From Anaerohalosphaeraceae bacterium (GTDB lineage: Bacteria > Planctomycetota > Phycisphaerae > Sedimentisphaerales > Anaerohalosphaeraceae), in NCBI GenBank assembly GCA_035378985.1, contig DAOSUR010000004.1, positions 62,001 through 126,000 on the forward strand: a stretch of DNA of 64,000 bases. The letters are read 5' to 3'. The notes under the pieces are model-generated. The model had not been told where the DNA came from and searched no databases. It worked only from the letters and a program-made list of their open reading frames with translations. Below, piece by piece: positions 8,992 through 16,193 of this stretch. The position numbers and the translations under genes are program-made. How positions within the stretch are numbered: position 1 is the first letter of the stretch; every line of letters begins with the position of its first letter.

Positions 8992-10011
8992 TTATTGTCC
9001 TGTCCGGTTTTCCTGTTGCTGAGGTTGCGTGCCCGCCTGTTCCGGAGAGGACCGCCATTGTTTGAGGAGCTCGTAGAGGGTTTCAGACGGCATTTCGAAG
9101 CGAATCGTAACGGCATTTTGGCTGGTGGAGACCTGACAGTTATTCAAGATGGGAAGCCATCGGGACAGATTGCTTGCAGAGAAACTATGATTTTGGTTTG
9201 CTTTGTTTTCGTTCGGCTGCGGAGAAGAGGGATTGTTTTGGCTCAGCGTTAAAATGGCTTTCATTCCCAAAACGGCTTGTTCTACCTGGAGGGCGGTTTG
9301 CGGGTCCGGCATTTGAAGAAGAAGACTGATATGAAAAGACGAATCGTTTTCATTGATAAAAAGATGCAGGGCCTCGGTTTTGTTCAGCATGGCGGCCTGG
9401 GGGTAATTGGTAGACAGAATTTTGACTCCACCGGCGGCGGCCAGCAAAATTGGTTTCGCGGGGACCTGACCCTGGGCGCTCAGCCAGGGGGCTTCAGACA
9501 ATGATGGACGTTTTCCATCCAGGACATCCAGGGCTTGCTGGAGCGATTCCTGATTTTGGGAAATAACAATGAGGTTTTCTCGAGCAAAGGTTCCAACTTG
9601 GTTTTTGCCTTGCTGTTCTGCAAACCACCTGTACAAGGTGTAGTCGCGATAGGTGCTTTTTTGGTATTGGGGATTGAGGGCCAAGAGGGCGGTTAGTTTC
9701 TGTGGATTGAATCGGCCTTCGGCCAGCAGCACGGCATTTTGCTCCTCATGGTCCGGTCCGTATAAGGTAAAATGGTTGAAATCTGTCAACACATTCGAGC
9801 CGATTAATTCCTGGATGGCTTGAACTTTTTCACCGAATTGGGTTTGAATATCGGTCAGAATCAGTGTACCCAATTTGGATTGCCGGAATGCCTCCAGGTC
9901 CAGATGAATCACCCAGTGGGCATCGGCTCCGATGTTCGTCTTGTTCAACGGGGCTGCACCAGCGGTGAAGGCAATTGCACTGAAGCAAAGAATAAGTATC
10001 CGGCATTTCAT
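8992..10011 (-). CDS. Secreted or periplasmic protein of unknown function, first in the ECF sigma operon
   Basis: A 339-residue protein with a signal peptide (MKCRILILCFSAIAFTAGAA). The mature part is a mixed alpha/beta sequence beginning ADAHWVIHLDLEAFRQSKLG, with repeated blocks ending in short hydrophobic strands and a Gln/Asn-rich stretch near 275-290. It recalls a widespread planctomycete group of exported proteins of unknown function. No catalytic motif stands out. The ATG at 10011 follows AAAGGGATC. The frame runs back to 10164 without a better start. It lies about 40 bp upstream of the ECF sigma gene on the same strand. The end is Gln- and Pro-rich (PEQAGTQPQQQENRTGQ). Confidence 0.65.
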   Translation of the reverse strand: MKCRILILCFSAIAFTAGAAPLNKTNIGADAHWVIHLDLEAFRQSKLGTLILTDIQTQFGEKVQAIQELIGSNVLTDFNHFTLYGPDHEEQNAVLLAEGRFNPQKLTALLALNPQYQKSTYRDYTLYRWFAEQQGKNQVGTFARENLIVISQNQESLQQALDVLDGKRPSLSEAPWLSAQGQVPAKPILLAAAGGVKILSTNYPQAAMLNKTEALHLFINENDSSFHISLLLQMPDPQTALQVEQAVLGMKAILTLSQNNPSSPQPNENKANQNHSFSASNLSRWLPILNNCQVSTSQNAVTIRFEMPSETLYELLKQWRSSPEQAGTQPQQQENRTGQ

Positions 10012-10078
10012 AAAAGATCCCTTTCCATCAGTTTGGGTTGTTTGTTTCCCCCAGTAATACGTTCCGGGGCCCCAAACG

Positions 10079-10525
10079 TTACAGCTCCGGCGGTTTTTTC
10101 GATTCGTTTTCGCCAAGAATCTGACAGACAATGGTTCGGTTTCTCGGCCGTGTGTCAAAATCAATCAGAACAATCTGCTGCCAGGTCCCGAGGGTCAGTC
10201 GACCGTCCGTGAATGGAACGGTCAGAGAAGGCCCCAGAAGGGCTGCCCGTACATGCGAATGGCCGTTGTCATCATTCCAGGTGTTTTCATGGGCATAGAT
10301 GTCGTTTCTGGGGGCGATTCGTTCAAAGGCCGCTTTGATGTCGATTTGAACGAGTCCCGGCTCATATTCGAGCGTAGTCAAGCCCGCCGTCGAGCCGACG
10401 GCAAACAGAGCAGCGATGCCGGACTGGAGTCCGGAGTCTTTTACGGCTTCCTGCACTTGGCCTGTAATGTCCAAAATTTGGGTGTTTCCGTTTGTTTTGA
10501 TGGACAGATGCTTGGTAATAACCAT
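10079..10525 (-). CDS. YjbQ/UPF0047 family protein
   Basis: A 148-residue member of the YjbQ (UPF0047) family, small trimeric proteins. Family hallmarks are the N-terminal strand pair ending in ITGQVQEAVKDSGLQSG, the SAGLTTLEYEPG-like segment, the metal-site motif HENTWNDDNGHSHVRA, and the closing GTWQQIVLIDFDTRPRNR. Some homologues have weak thiamine-phosphate synthase activity, but the true role is not settled. It starts 7 bp after queC on the same strand and is probably cotranscribed with it. Confidence 0.85.
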   Translation of the reverse strand: MVITKHLSIKTNGNTQILDITGQVQEAVKDSGLQSGIAALFAVGSTAGLTTLEYEPGLVQIDIKAAFERIAPRNDIYAHENTWNDDNGHSHVRAALLGPSLTVPFTDGRLTLGTWQQIVLIDFDTRPRNRTIVCQILGENESKKPPEL

Positions 10526-10532
10526 AATCTTC

Positions 10533-11222
10533 TCACGAAACGTATTTGGTGGGGTCCGGGACTCCTGCCTCCTGAAATCCTTTTTTACGAAGACGGCAGG
10601 AGTCGCACAGACCGCAGGCCAGACCCTGCGGAGAGGGGTCGTAACAGCTGTGGGTAAGTGAGTAGTCCACTCCGAGCTGAAGGCCTGTCTTGATGATTTC
10701 GGCTTTGGTCATATGGAGAATGGGGGTATGGATTTGAAAGATTCCTTTTCCTTCTACGGCGGCGGCTGCGGCAAGATTAGCCGTTTTTTCGAAGGCCGCG
10801 AAGAATTCGGGCCGACAGTCCGGATAGCCGCTGTAATCGATTGCATTGGCGCCAATAAAGATATGGAATGCCTTGAGTACTTCCGCCCAAGCAAGCGCGT
10901 ACGAGAGAAAAATCAGATTTCGGACCGGGACATACGTGATAGGGATTGAGGATGGGTCCGGTCCTGTTTTCGGGACCTCCAAAGCAGGGTCCGTTAAGGC
11001 GGACCCGCCGAACGAGGTCAAATCAATCGTGATAATTCGATGTTCGAGAGCCCCTAAGGCCCTGGCGATTGCGCCGGCTGCTTCGATTTCGACTGCGTGC
11101 CGTTGGCCGTAGCGAAAACTGAGTGCATAACAGCGGAAACCCTGATGCCGGGCGATGGCCAGGGTGGTGGCGGAGTCCAATCCTCCGCTGAGCAGAACGA
11201 CGGCTTTTTTTTGCAGGTTCAT
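10533..11222 (-). CDS. queC: 7-cyano-7-deazaguanine synthase
   Basis: QueC converts 7-carboxy-7-deazaguanine to preQ0 with ATP and ammonia in queuosine biosynthesis. The 229-residue protein has the PP-loop LSGGLDSATTLAIA near residue 11, the ITYVPVRNLIFLSYA segment, and the C-terminal zinc-binding cysteines in SCYDPSPQGLACGLCDSC. All match the family. It is divergent from queF, with 71 bp between the two starts, so a shared control region for queuosine genes is likely. I see no preQ1 riboswitch there. It is followed by yjbQ. Confidence 0.95.
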   Translation of the reverse strand: MNLQKKAVVLLSGGLDSATTLAIARHQGFRCYALSFRYGQRHAVEIEAAGAIARALGALEHRIITIDLTSFGGSALTDPALEVPKTGPDPSSIPITYVPVRNLIFLSYALAWAEVLKAFHIFIGANAIDYSGYPDCRPEFFAAFEKTANLAAAAAVEGKGIFQIHTPILHMTKAEIIKTGLQLGVDYSLTHSCYDPSPQGLACGLCDSCRLRKKGFQEAGVPDPTKYVS

Positions 11223-11293
11223 AGTCTTATCTTGAAATCCAGATGGTTTTTGTTAAGATACTCAGTATAACAGATTGTCAGCCGGGAGTCCAA

Positions 11294-11662
11294 ATGAGTG
11301 TTGAAAAACCTGCGATTGAACTGTTTGATAATCCCTATCCCCGACGCGATTATGTGATTACCATCCGCTGTCCGGAATTTACGAGTGTGTGCCCGAAGAC
11401 CGGACAACCCGATTTTGGGCAGATACTCATCGAATATATCCCCGACCGCAAGTGCATTGAACTGAAAAGTCTGAAGTATTATCTGCAGAGCTATCGCAAC
11501 CGGGGCGTCTTTTATGAACATTTGACCAATGAGATTCTGGATGACCTGTCCGGTGCGGCGGCTCCTCGATGGATGCGGATTACTTCCTCTTTTACTCCGC
11601 GGGGCGGGATTACGACGGACGTTCAGGCAGAGTTTCGAAAAAGAACCCGCAAACGGGCTTAA
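11294..11662 (+). CDS. queF: NADPH-dependent 7-cyano-7-deazaguanine reductase
   Basis: QueF reduces preQ0 to preQ1, the step after QueC. This is the short unimodular type with 122 residues. The nucleophile Cys33 and partner Asp40 lie in SVCPKTGQPDF, the family ELKSLKYYL helix is at about 56-64, and Glu75-His76 are in FYEHLTNE. The ATG at 11294 follows GGGAGTCC. The frame is open upstream to 11243 but that part is not QueF-like. The gene points away from queC. Confidence 0.95.
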   Translation: MSVEKPAIELFDNPYPRRDYVITIRCPEFTSVCPKTGQPDFGQILIEYIPDRKCIELKSLKYYLQSYRNRGVFYEHLTNEILDDLSGAAAPRWMRITSSFTPRGGITTDVQAEFRKRTRKRA

Positions 11663-11689
11663 CGAGAGGGATGTGTAAGGGAGTTTGGT

Positions 11690-12199
11690 ATGCCGATCAG
11701 CTTTCACTGTGAATCGTGCAAGAAAAAAATCAAGGCACCAGACCAGGCCGGGGGCAAGTGGGGCAGCTGTCCGTACTGCGGACATCGCTGCTATATTCCT
11801 CTGCCCAAGTCAGAGGATGAGGAGGAGATTCGTCTTGCTCCGATCGATGAACTGGAGGAAAGCCGTATCCAGGAGATGATGCGGGAGACGCATCACCTGA
11901 CTCAGCATATTCTGCATGAGAGCCGTCTGCCGAACGAAGAATCGTCAGTTTCGACGGCGGGGGCGGAGCTTGATGAAGAGGAGGTGATTAAGCGGGTGAT
12001 TTTTTATTTGCGGCAGATTGCAGACGGAGAACTGACTGCGGCGGAAAAGACCTTCCTCGCTTTAAAACCTGTCAAGAAGACAGCGCTGCGGATTCTGGCA
12101 GCTATGGCCCGAGCGGAGCGGCCGGAACCCGAGCTGAGCGATATCCCGCCCAGCGTTCTTCAGGGGCTTATTCGCGACCTTTCATCGAAATTGTCTTAA
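11690..12199 (+). CDS. Small N-terminal zinc-ribbon protein of unknown function
   Basis: A 169-residue protein with a compact N-terminal zinc ribbon (C7, C10, C27, C30 in FHCESCKKKIKAP and GSCPYCGHRC). An acidic region and predicted helices follow. No further domain is recognisable. The same Cys spacing recurs in the 66-residue protein at 42664, so the window holds two members of one small zinc-ribbon class. It lies 27 bp after queF and may share its transcript. The next gene is flagellin behind its own promoter. Confidence 0.6.
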   Translation: MPISFHCESCKKKIKAPDQAGGKWGSCPYCGHRCYIPLPKSEDEEEIRLAPIDELEESRIQEMMRETHHLTQHILHESRLPNEESSVSTAGAELDEEEVIKRVIFYLRQIADGELTAAEKTFLALKPVKKTALRILAAMARAERPEPELSDIPPSVLQGLIRDLSSKLS

Positions 12200-12679
12200 A
12201 CGCTGTCCTCCGGATATATTTTTAATTCTTTGGTTCGTTCTATGTTACCGGACGTTGTGCTTTTCTTCTCTTTTTTGACGGCGGTCCGATAAATTTTTCT
12301 ATGCCCTCCCTGAAAAAACAAAAAGAAGTGTTGTCTTTTTGTGCTGATTCCTGAGAACCGTTTGTATGTCCTATAAATAGGTTTTTGGGCTTTTGATTTT
12401 TTTTCTAAAAAATTTTTCACGGGAAAAAATTTTTTTATTTCTCATTTTTTTGTTTTCACCTGTGCCATCCCAAGCACTATCGGTCCTTCACGCAAAAGTG
12501 TGAAAATGGGGGATTTCTGCGTCTAAAGTGAGTTTTTTGCTGTTCGATAATGGAAGTGTGTTTCAGGGCTGTTCTGTGCAGGCGGCTCTGCAGCGTTGTT
12601 TGAAAAGTGGAAAGAATCGTCCCTTGGAAATGTCCTGACAGGGGCAAAGGCAAACCTTCTTTTTGTAAGGAGTCAGACT
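12200..12679 (+). other. AT-rich intergenic region and flagellin leader
   Basis: These 480 bp are clearly AT-richer than the surroundings in the first half, with A/T runs around 12400-12450. A minus-strand frame at 12196-12420 is low-complexity and Lys-rich and I do not consider it a gene. The region holds the sigma-28 promoter at 12524-12550 and a predicted ~120-nt leader with GGA motifs at 12609, 12626 and 12669. Confidence 0.6.
12524..12550 (+). promoter_or_regulatory. Sigma-28 (FliA) promoter for flagellin
   Basis: TAAAGTGA (12524-12531), an 11-bp spacer, then TTCGATAA (12543-12550). This matches the enterobacterial sigma-28 consensus TAAAGTTT-N11-GCCGATAA in the conserved positions and exactly in spacing. 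The window also encodes a FliA-type sigma factor at 39070. Transcription should start near 12557. Confidence 0.82.
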
Positions 12680-13498
12680 ATGCTGTCAATTAAAAGCAAC
12701 ATTATGGCGGAAAATGCCGCCCGCCAGCTGGGTATGAGCTATGATACATTGGCTCGGTCGATTGAACGGTTGTCGTCCGGCCAGCGTATCAACAGCGCCA
12801 AAGATGACGCGGCAGGATTGGCGGTCCGTGAGTTGATGCGGGCTGACATTGCAGTCATCAAGCAGGGGTCTCGAAATGCTCTGGATGCCATCAGTATGCT
12901 TCAGGTGATGGAAGGAGCGATGGCCACGATTGATAATGCCCTGATCCGTATGAAGGAACTGGCGGAGCAGGCGGCCACCGGTTCGTATTCCGAGCAGCAG
13001 CGGAACATCATGAACAATGAGTTCCAGCAGATGATGGCGGAAATCAACCGAATTGCAACAACCGCCAACTTTAACAGCATCAACATGCTCAACAGTGCTT
13101 CAGGCACCAACCGAATCCACTTTGGCGAAGGGTCATACATCGATGTGAGCTCTGTGGATGTCCAGACCACGGCCCTGATTGACAGTGCGACGATTTCGAT
13201 TGCCGGTGCAGACGGCACGAATGCTCAGGCGGCACTGGCTCTGGTGACGGAAGCCATCGAGCGGAAGGACAGTGCTCGGGCCAGCTTGGGTTATATGATT
13301 AACCGTCTGGAAAGCACAACGGAAGTGCTCAATATCCAGGCGGAAAATATGATGGCGTCTGAGTCCCGTATTTCGGATGTGGATGTTGCGACCGAGATGG
13401 CGGCTCTGACCCGTAAGCAGGTGCTTGCTCAGGCCGGTGTGGCGATGCTGGCGCAGGCCAACACGATGCCTCAGATGGCGCTGAATCTGCTTCGGTAA
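12680..13498 (+). CDS. fliC: Flagellin
   Basis: The structural subunit of the flagellar filament. With the ATG at 12680 (AAGGAG 7-8 bp upstream) it is 272 residues, near the short end for flagellins. It consists mostly of the conserved coiled-coil D0/D1 parts: the N-terminal segment through LSSGQRINSAKDDAAGLAV and the C-terminal segment ending AQANTMPQMALNLLR. A short variable middle part (about 140-200) replaces the usual surface domains. The C-terminal ISDVDVATEMAALTRKQVL is the typical chaperone/export region. It has its own sigma-28 promoter and is followed by fliS, its expected chaperone. An imperfect hairpin lies between them. Confidence 0.95.
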   Translation: MLSIKSNIMAENAARQLGMSYDTLARSIERLSSGQRINSAKDDAAGLAVRELMRADIAVIKQGSRNALDAISMLQVMEGAMATIDNALIRMKELAEQAATGSYSEQQRNIMNNEFQQMMAEINRIATTANFNSINMLNSASGTNRIHFGEGSYIDVSSVDVQTTALIDSATISIAGADGTNAQAALALVTEAIERKDSARASLGYMINRLESTTEVLNIQAENMMASESRISDVDVATEMAALTRKQVLAQAGVAMLAQANTMPQMALNLLR

Positions 13499-13531
13499 TC
13501 GCCTCTGACAGGATCGAAGATAGAATCGGAG

Positions 13532-13558
13532 GACGGTCGCAAGGTTTAAGCGACCGTC
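13532..13558 (+). terminator. Hairpin between flagellin and fliS
   Basis: GACGGTCGC and GCGACCGTC form a perfect 9-bp stem around a 9-nt loop, followed by TTCCGAATCTTT. Without a proper T-run it is probably a partial terminator or RNA stabiliser. This would fit higher flagellin than FliS expression. Confidence 0.5.
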
Positions 13559-13638
13559 TTCCGAATCTTTAAATCAGTGCGGGGCGGAAGAAGTCTCCGG
13601 TTTGCCGGCCGGAAGGAACCTTTGTCCGGAGTATGCTC

Positions 13639-13998
13639 ATGAACGGATTCAATGTCTATCAGGAAACCGCCGTCAGTACCCAAAATCGCGGTCGTCTGAT
13701 TGTGATGCTTTATGACGGGGCGATTAAATTTCTCCGACAGGCCCTGGATGACCTGAGACGGGGAGATATGGTTGCCAAAGGAAAGCACATTAACAAAGCT
13801 CAGGACATCCTCTTTGAACTTAATACCGTTCTGGATATGGAAAAGGGCGGACAGATTGCTCAAAATCTTCGGGCTCTTTATAATTTTATGCAGCGTCACC
13901 TGACTCAGGCTAATATTCGCAAAGACTCGAAGATGATTGAGGAGGTGATAGCGCTTTTGGAGGATTTGAATCAGAGTTGGAGGGCAATCTGCAGATAG
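13639..13998 (+). CDS. fliS: Flagellar secretion chaperone FliS
   Basis: FliS binds the C-terminus of flagellin in the cytoplasm and keeps it unfolded until export. The 119-residue all-helical protein has the family start NGFNVYQETAVSTQNRGRL, the LIVMLYDGAIKFLRQALDDL helix and the C-terminal LLEDLNQSWRAI. Two in-frame ATGs (13633, 13639) exist. The second has GGAG at 7-bp spacing, so I chose it. It lies 140 bp behind flagellin and ahead of an intrinsic terminator. Confidence 0.92.
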   Translation: MNGFNVYQETAVSTQNRGRLIVMLYDGAIKFLRQALDDLRRGDMVAKGKHINKAQDILFELNTVLDMEKGGQIAQNLRALYNFMQRHLTQANIRKDSKMIEEVIALLEDLNQSWRAICR

Positions 13999-14026
13999 AG
14001 AAAAACGCAGCCGACGAGAAGATTTC

Positions 14027-14056
14027 AAGCCGTTTCTGAGGAGACGGCTTTTTTTA
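14027..14056 (+). terminator. Intrinsic terminator after fliS
   Basis: A 10-bp stem (AAGCCGTTTC/GAGACGGCTT, one G-U pair) with loop TGAG is followed directly by a T-run. It closes the flagellin-fliS transcript. Confidence 0.85.
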
Positions 14057-14091
14057 TAGACAGATTGCAATGTTGCTTTAGAATAGAAAGT

Positions 14092-14775
14092 ATGAATCGA
14101 ACGGTTTTGGTTGTCGATGATCAGCTGGACCTGCTGGATTTGCTCCGAATGAGTCTGGAGCAGCATGGGTATCAGGTCCGCACAGCCCTGTGCGGCCAGG
14201 ATGCTCTCCGTCAAATTGAGAAAGAGCCGCCGGATTTGATTCTGCTGGATATCCTGCTGGGCGATATATCCGGAATTCAGCTGACGGCACGGCTGAAAAA
14301 CAGCGAAAAGACAGCGGCGATTCCGGTGATTTTACTGACCGCCAAAGATACGGAAACGGATATTATTGTCGGCTTGAGCGTTGGAGCAGACGACTACATT
14401 ACCAAGCCGTTCAGCATGCAGGTGCTTCTGGCTCGAATGGAAGCCGTTCTGAGACGCGCAAAACCGGTCCCTTCCAGCGTTCAGGAAATTCTGACGGCCG
14501 GTTCCGTCCGGGTTTTTCCTTCTGCTCGGCAGGTCTTTGTGGAAGGCAAGCCGGTGGATTTGACTCCGGCGGAATTTAACATCCTGACCGAGCTCATTCG
14601 GTCAGAAGGGGCTGTCCGCAGCCGAGCGGAGCTTTTGAAGGCGGCCGGGCCGTCTCAATCAGGGGAAAACGAACGGATTGTTGATGTTCACATCGCCGCC
14701 CTCCGGAAAAAGCTTGGGACGGCCAGAAATCTCATCAAGACGGTTCACGGCCAGGGCTATCGGATTTCCTTCTGA
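14092..14775 (+). CDS. OmpR/PhoB-type response regulator
   Basis: A 228-residue two-domain regulator. The receiver domain has the acidic pair D9-D10, phospho-acceptor D53 (LILLDILLGD), T83 and K105 (DDYITKPFS), all intact. From about 125 a winged helix-turn-helix follows, with the family end VDVHIAALRKKLG and VHGQGYRISF. The ATG at 14092 fits the domain start. No histidine kinase lies next to it, so it is an orphan here. It stands between the fliS terminator and a minus-strand lipoprotein gene. Confidence 0.92.
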   Translation: MNRTVLVVDDQLDLLDLLRMSLEQHGYQVRTALCGQDALRQIEKEPPDLILLDILLGDISGIQLTARLKNSEKTAAIPVILLTAKDTETDIIVGLSVGADDYITKPFSMQVLLARMEAVLRRAKPVPSSVQEILTAGSVRVFPSARQVFVEGKPVDLTPAEFNILTELIRSEGAVRSRAELLKAAGPSQSGENERIVDVHIAALRKKLGTARNLIKTVHGQGYRISF

Positions 14776-14786
14776 CGGCCGGTGTT

Positions 14787-15218
14787 TCAGGGGGCGGCGG
14801 GAAGGTCGCGGCCGGCTCTTTGGCGAAACGCATCCGCCTGCTCAAGCAGCTGTTCGGCCGTCGGATTGACGGCGGGCTGAAGCGTAAAGCTCCACGCGAT
14901 GTCCCGACGAATGGTGCCGGGCCAGAGCACTTCCGCCAGAAAATCGAGGGGGAAATAATCTTCCGGCGGGCGCTTCATCGCCTTGTTGGTGCGGATGATT
15001 TCATACCCTTCTTTTTCGATGCGGACTTTGTAGTCGCCGTACCAGTTGAAGCCGACGGTAACCGGCGTTCGGCCGATTTCTTCGTCATTGAGCCACACCA
15101 GGGCGTCCGGCGGGTCTGTCAGAATCGTCAGGCGACGTTCGACACAGCCGTTCAGCCCCAAAAGGACCGCGACGAGTAAAACCCTTCTGCCTACATTCGA
15201 ATAGACCGGTCTTTCCAT
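14787..15218 (-). CDS. PEGA-domain lipoprotein
   Basis: A 143-residue exported protein with a lipoprotein signal ending in LLGLNGC (Cys25). It is followed by a PEGA-type beta domain (RLTILTDPPDALVWLNDEEIGRTPV and FNWYGDYKVRIEKEGYE), which in planctomycetes often occurs in envelope proteins. The C-terminal third is Gln/Ala-rich. The start at 15218 is preceded by GGGACATTTT. Upstream in-frame codons would bury the signal peptide. It converges with the response regulator gene, ending 11 bp away. Confidence 0.78.
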   Translation of the reverse strand: MERPVYSNVGRRVLLVAVLLGLNGCVERRLTILTDPPDALVWLNDEEIGRTPVTVGFNWYGDYKVRIEKEGYEIIRTNKAMKRPPEDYFPLDFLAEVLWPGTIRRDIAWSFTLQPAVNPTAEQLLEQADAFRQRAGRDLPAAP

Positions 15219-15290
15219 AAAATGTCCCTTTTGAACTGCTGTTTTCTTCCGAATAAGAGTAGCAGGAAGCAGGGAGAATAGCAAGCCGGA

Positions 15291-15334
15291 AAAAAATCGG
15301 GCCTCAAACAGCGGCGACTGTCTGAGGCCCGATT
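15291..15334 (-). terminator. Strong intrinsic terminator on the minus strand, downstream of the repeat array
   Basis: A 12-bp perfect stem (AATCGGGCCTCA/TGAGGCCCGATT) with a further inner ACAG/CTGT pairing is followed, on the minus strand, by six T (A-run 15291-15296). The nearest minus-strand gene upstream is 15789-16193. A transcript ending here would therefore contain the whole repeat array. Confidence 0.8.
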
Positions 15335-15447
15335 GGCGGAGAAATGTTTGCTTCCGTCTCCGCCCGTCCGTTTTGGACACACACTTCACATCGCCGGAAA
15401 CCGGCACATTTTATTGTTAAGCAGACCGATGTCTGCCTGGTTTATAA

Positions 15448-15713
15448 TGTCGGGTTCGCAGTCGTCACGGCTGGCGGCTGTCGAACCCAACTGGAGGAGG
15501 AGGAAAAGATATTGTTTCGCGGAGCGCTTGGCTCCGCGGCTGATTTCGTGTCGGGCTTACACCACCGTTCGTTGGCATACAAGCCCGACATTTGGAGGAG
15601 GAGGAAAGATATTGCTTCGCAGGACCTGAGGCCCTGCGTCTGTTTTTGTGTCGGGCTTCAACCACCGTTCGTTGGCATGCAAGCCCGACATTTGGAGGAG
15701 GAGGAAAGATATT
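15448..15713. repeat. Three tandem ~100-bp structured repeats, probable non-coding RNA array
   Basis: Copy A is 15448-15514 (diverged), copy B 15549-15614, and copy C 15649-15713. The period is 100-101 bp. B and C differ at only about four positions. Each copy is an inverted repeat (TGTCGGGCTT ... AAGCCCGACA, or GGGTTCG/CGAACCC in A) followed by a GGAGGAGGAGGAAAGATATT-type purine block. Between copies lie second hairpins of unrelated sequence but equal position: CGCGGAGC/GCTCCGCG after A and CGCAGG/CCTGCG after B. Keeping the fold while changing the bases points to selection on RNA structure. Read on +, the block is a run of four GGA. Read on -, it is CCTCCTCCTCC. Orientation is unresolved. 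Confidence 0.75.
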
Positions 15714-15788
15714 CTCTTCATCCGGGAATCCGGACGCTTTTTTACTCCTGCCGTTCTGCTCCGCTGTTTCCCGGAGCAGTTCTTTCTC

Positions 15789-16193
15789 CTACAATTCTTT
15801 CACAGCGTAGAGGTCTTCGAGCACCGCGGCATCACGCAAGCCGAGCACGCCGCAGACAATCTGCCGGAAATGCTCTTCCGAACAATCCTCTGTGACCACG
15901 ACGGAGACGCCCAGCGAACGGGCCTGAATCTCCTGCTGAGGATTGTTGGATTCAATCACGGCAATCGTGGGCATGTCAGGACGGATGCTTTTGAGCCCTT
16001 TCAGAAAGGCCCCGTCCGGCATATCCTTCAAGTGCCAATGACTGATCACGCTGTGAACTGTTTCATTTTTCAAAGAGCGAATTACATCATTTCCGCGATT
16101 CAGGCAAATCAGCCGAATCGGCAATTCTTTCAGAGATTCGATCCGCTTGTGCACTCCGATTGCTAAAACATTTGTTTTGACGACAATGTACAT
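15789..16193 (-). CDS. Degenerate receiver-domain protein (phospho-acceptor Asp replaced)
   Basis: A 134-residue single-domain protein with the alternating strand/helix pattern of a response-regulator receiver. MYIVVKTNVLAIG forms the first strand, VHSVISHWHLKDMPDG the third strand with its loop, and LKSIRPDMPTIAVIES the fourth. In receivers the third strand ends in the phosphorylated Asp. Here the equivalent of 'SDWHLPDMDG' reads SHWHLKDMPDG, so His52 stands where Asp is expected. The N-terminal acidic pair is also missing. It is therefore probably a phosphorylation-independent receiver-like protein. The start is at 16193, and the ribosome-binding site is weak. It lies directly upstream, on the same strand, of the repeat array. 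Confidence 0.55.
   Translation of the reverse strand: MYIVVKTNVLAIGVHKRIESLKELPIRLICLNRGNDVIRSLKNETVHSVISHWHLKDMPDGAFLKGLKSIRPDMPTIAVIESNNPQQEIQARSLGVSVVVTEDCSEEHFRQIVCGVLGLRDAAVLEDLYAVKEL

Larger units (their letters stand above)
15219..15788. other. 570-bp intergenic region dominated by RNA-like structure
   Basis: No convincing gene is present. Frames crossing the region, such as 15344-15895 (+), simply translate the repeats. From left to right it holds a minus-strand terminator (15291-15334), a GCCGG-AAA-CCGGC hairpin near 15398-15410, a GCAGAC-CGAT-GTCTGC hairpin at 15421-15436, a perfect TATAAT at 15443-15448 (+) without a good -35, the three ~100-bp repeats at 15448-15713 with their linker hairpins, a weak TCCGG-GAAT-CCGGA hairpin with T6 (about 15720-15744), and a CTGCTCCG/CGGAGCAG hairpin at 15756-15779. 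Confidence 0.7.

Noticed and set aside
11223..11293. preQ1 riboswitch between queC and queF
   Set aside because: No pseudoknot-like C-rich/A-rich pattern seen in the 71 bp.
12196..12420. 74-codon frame on - upstream of flagellin
   Set aside because: Lies in AT-rich DNA, Lys/Phe-rich, no ribosome-binding site.
15448..15713. CRISPR array
   Set aside because: Only three units, each about 66 bp, with hairpin-forming linkers and not variable spacers; no cas genes.
15344..15895. 183-codon open frame on +
   Set aside because: It translates the structured repeats, giving repeated Glu/Arg-rich words; no ribosome-binding site or family.
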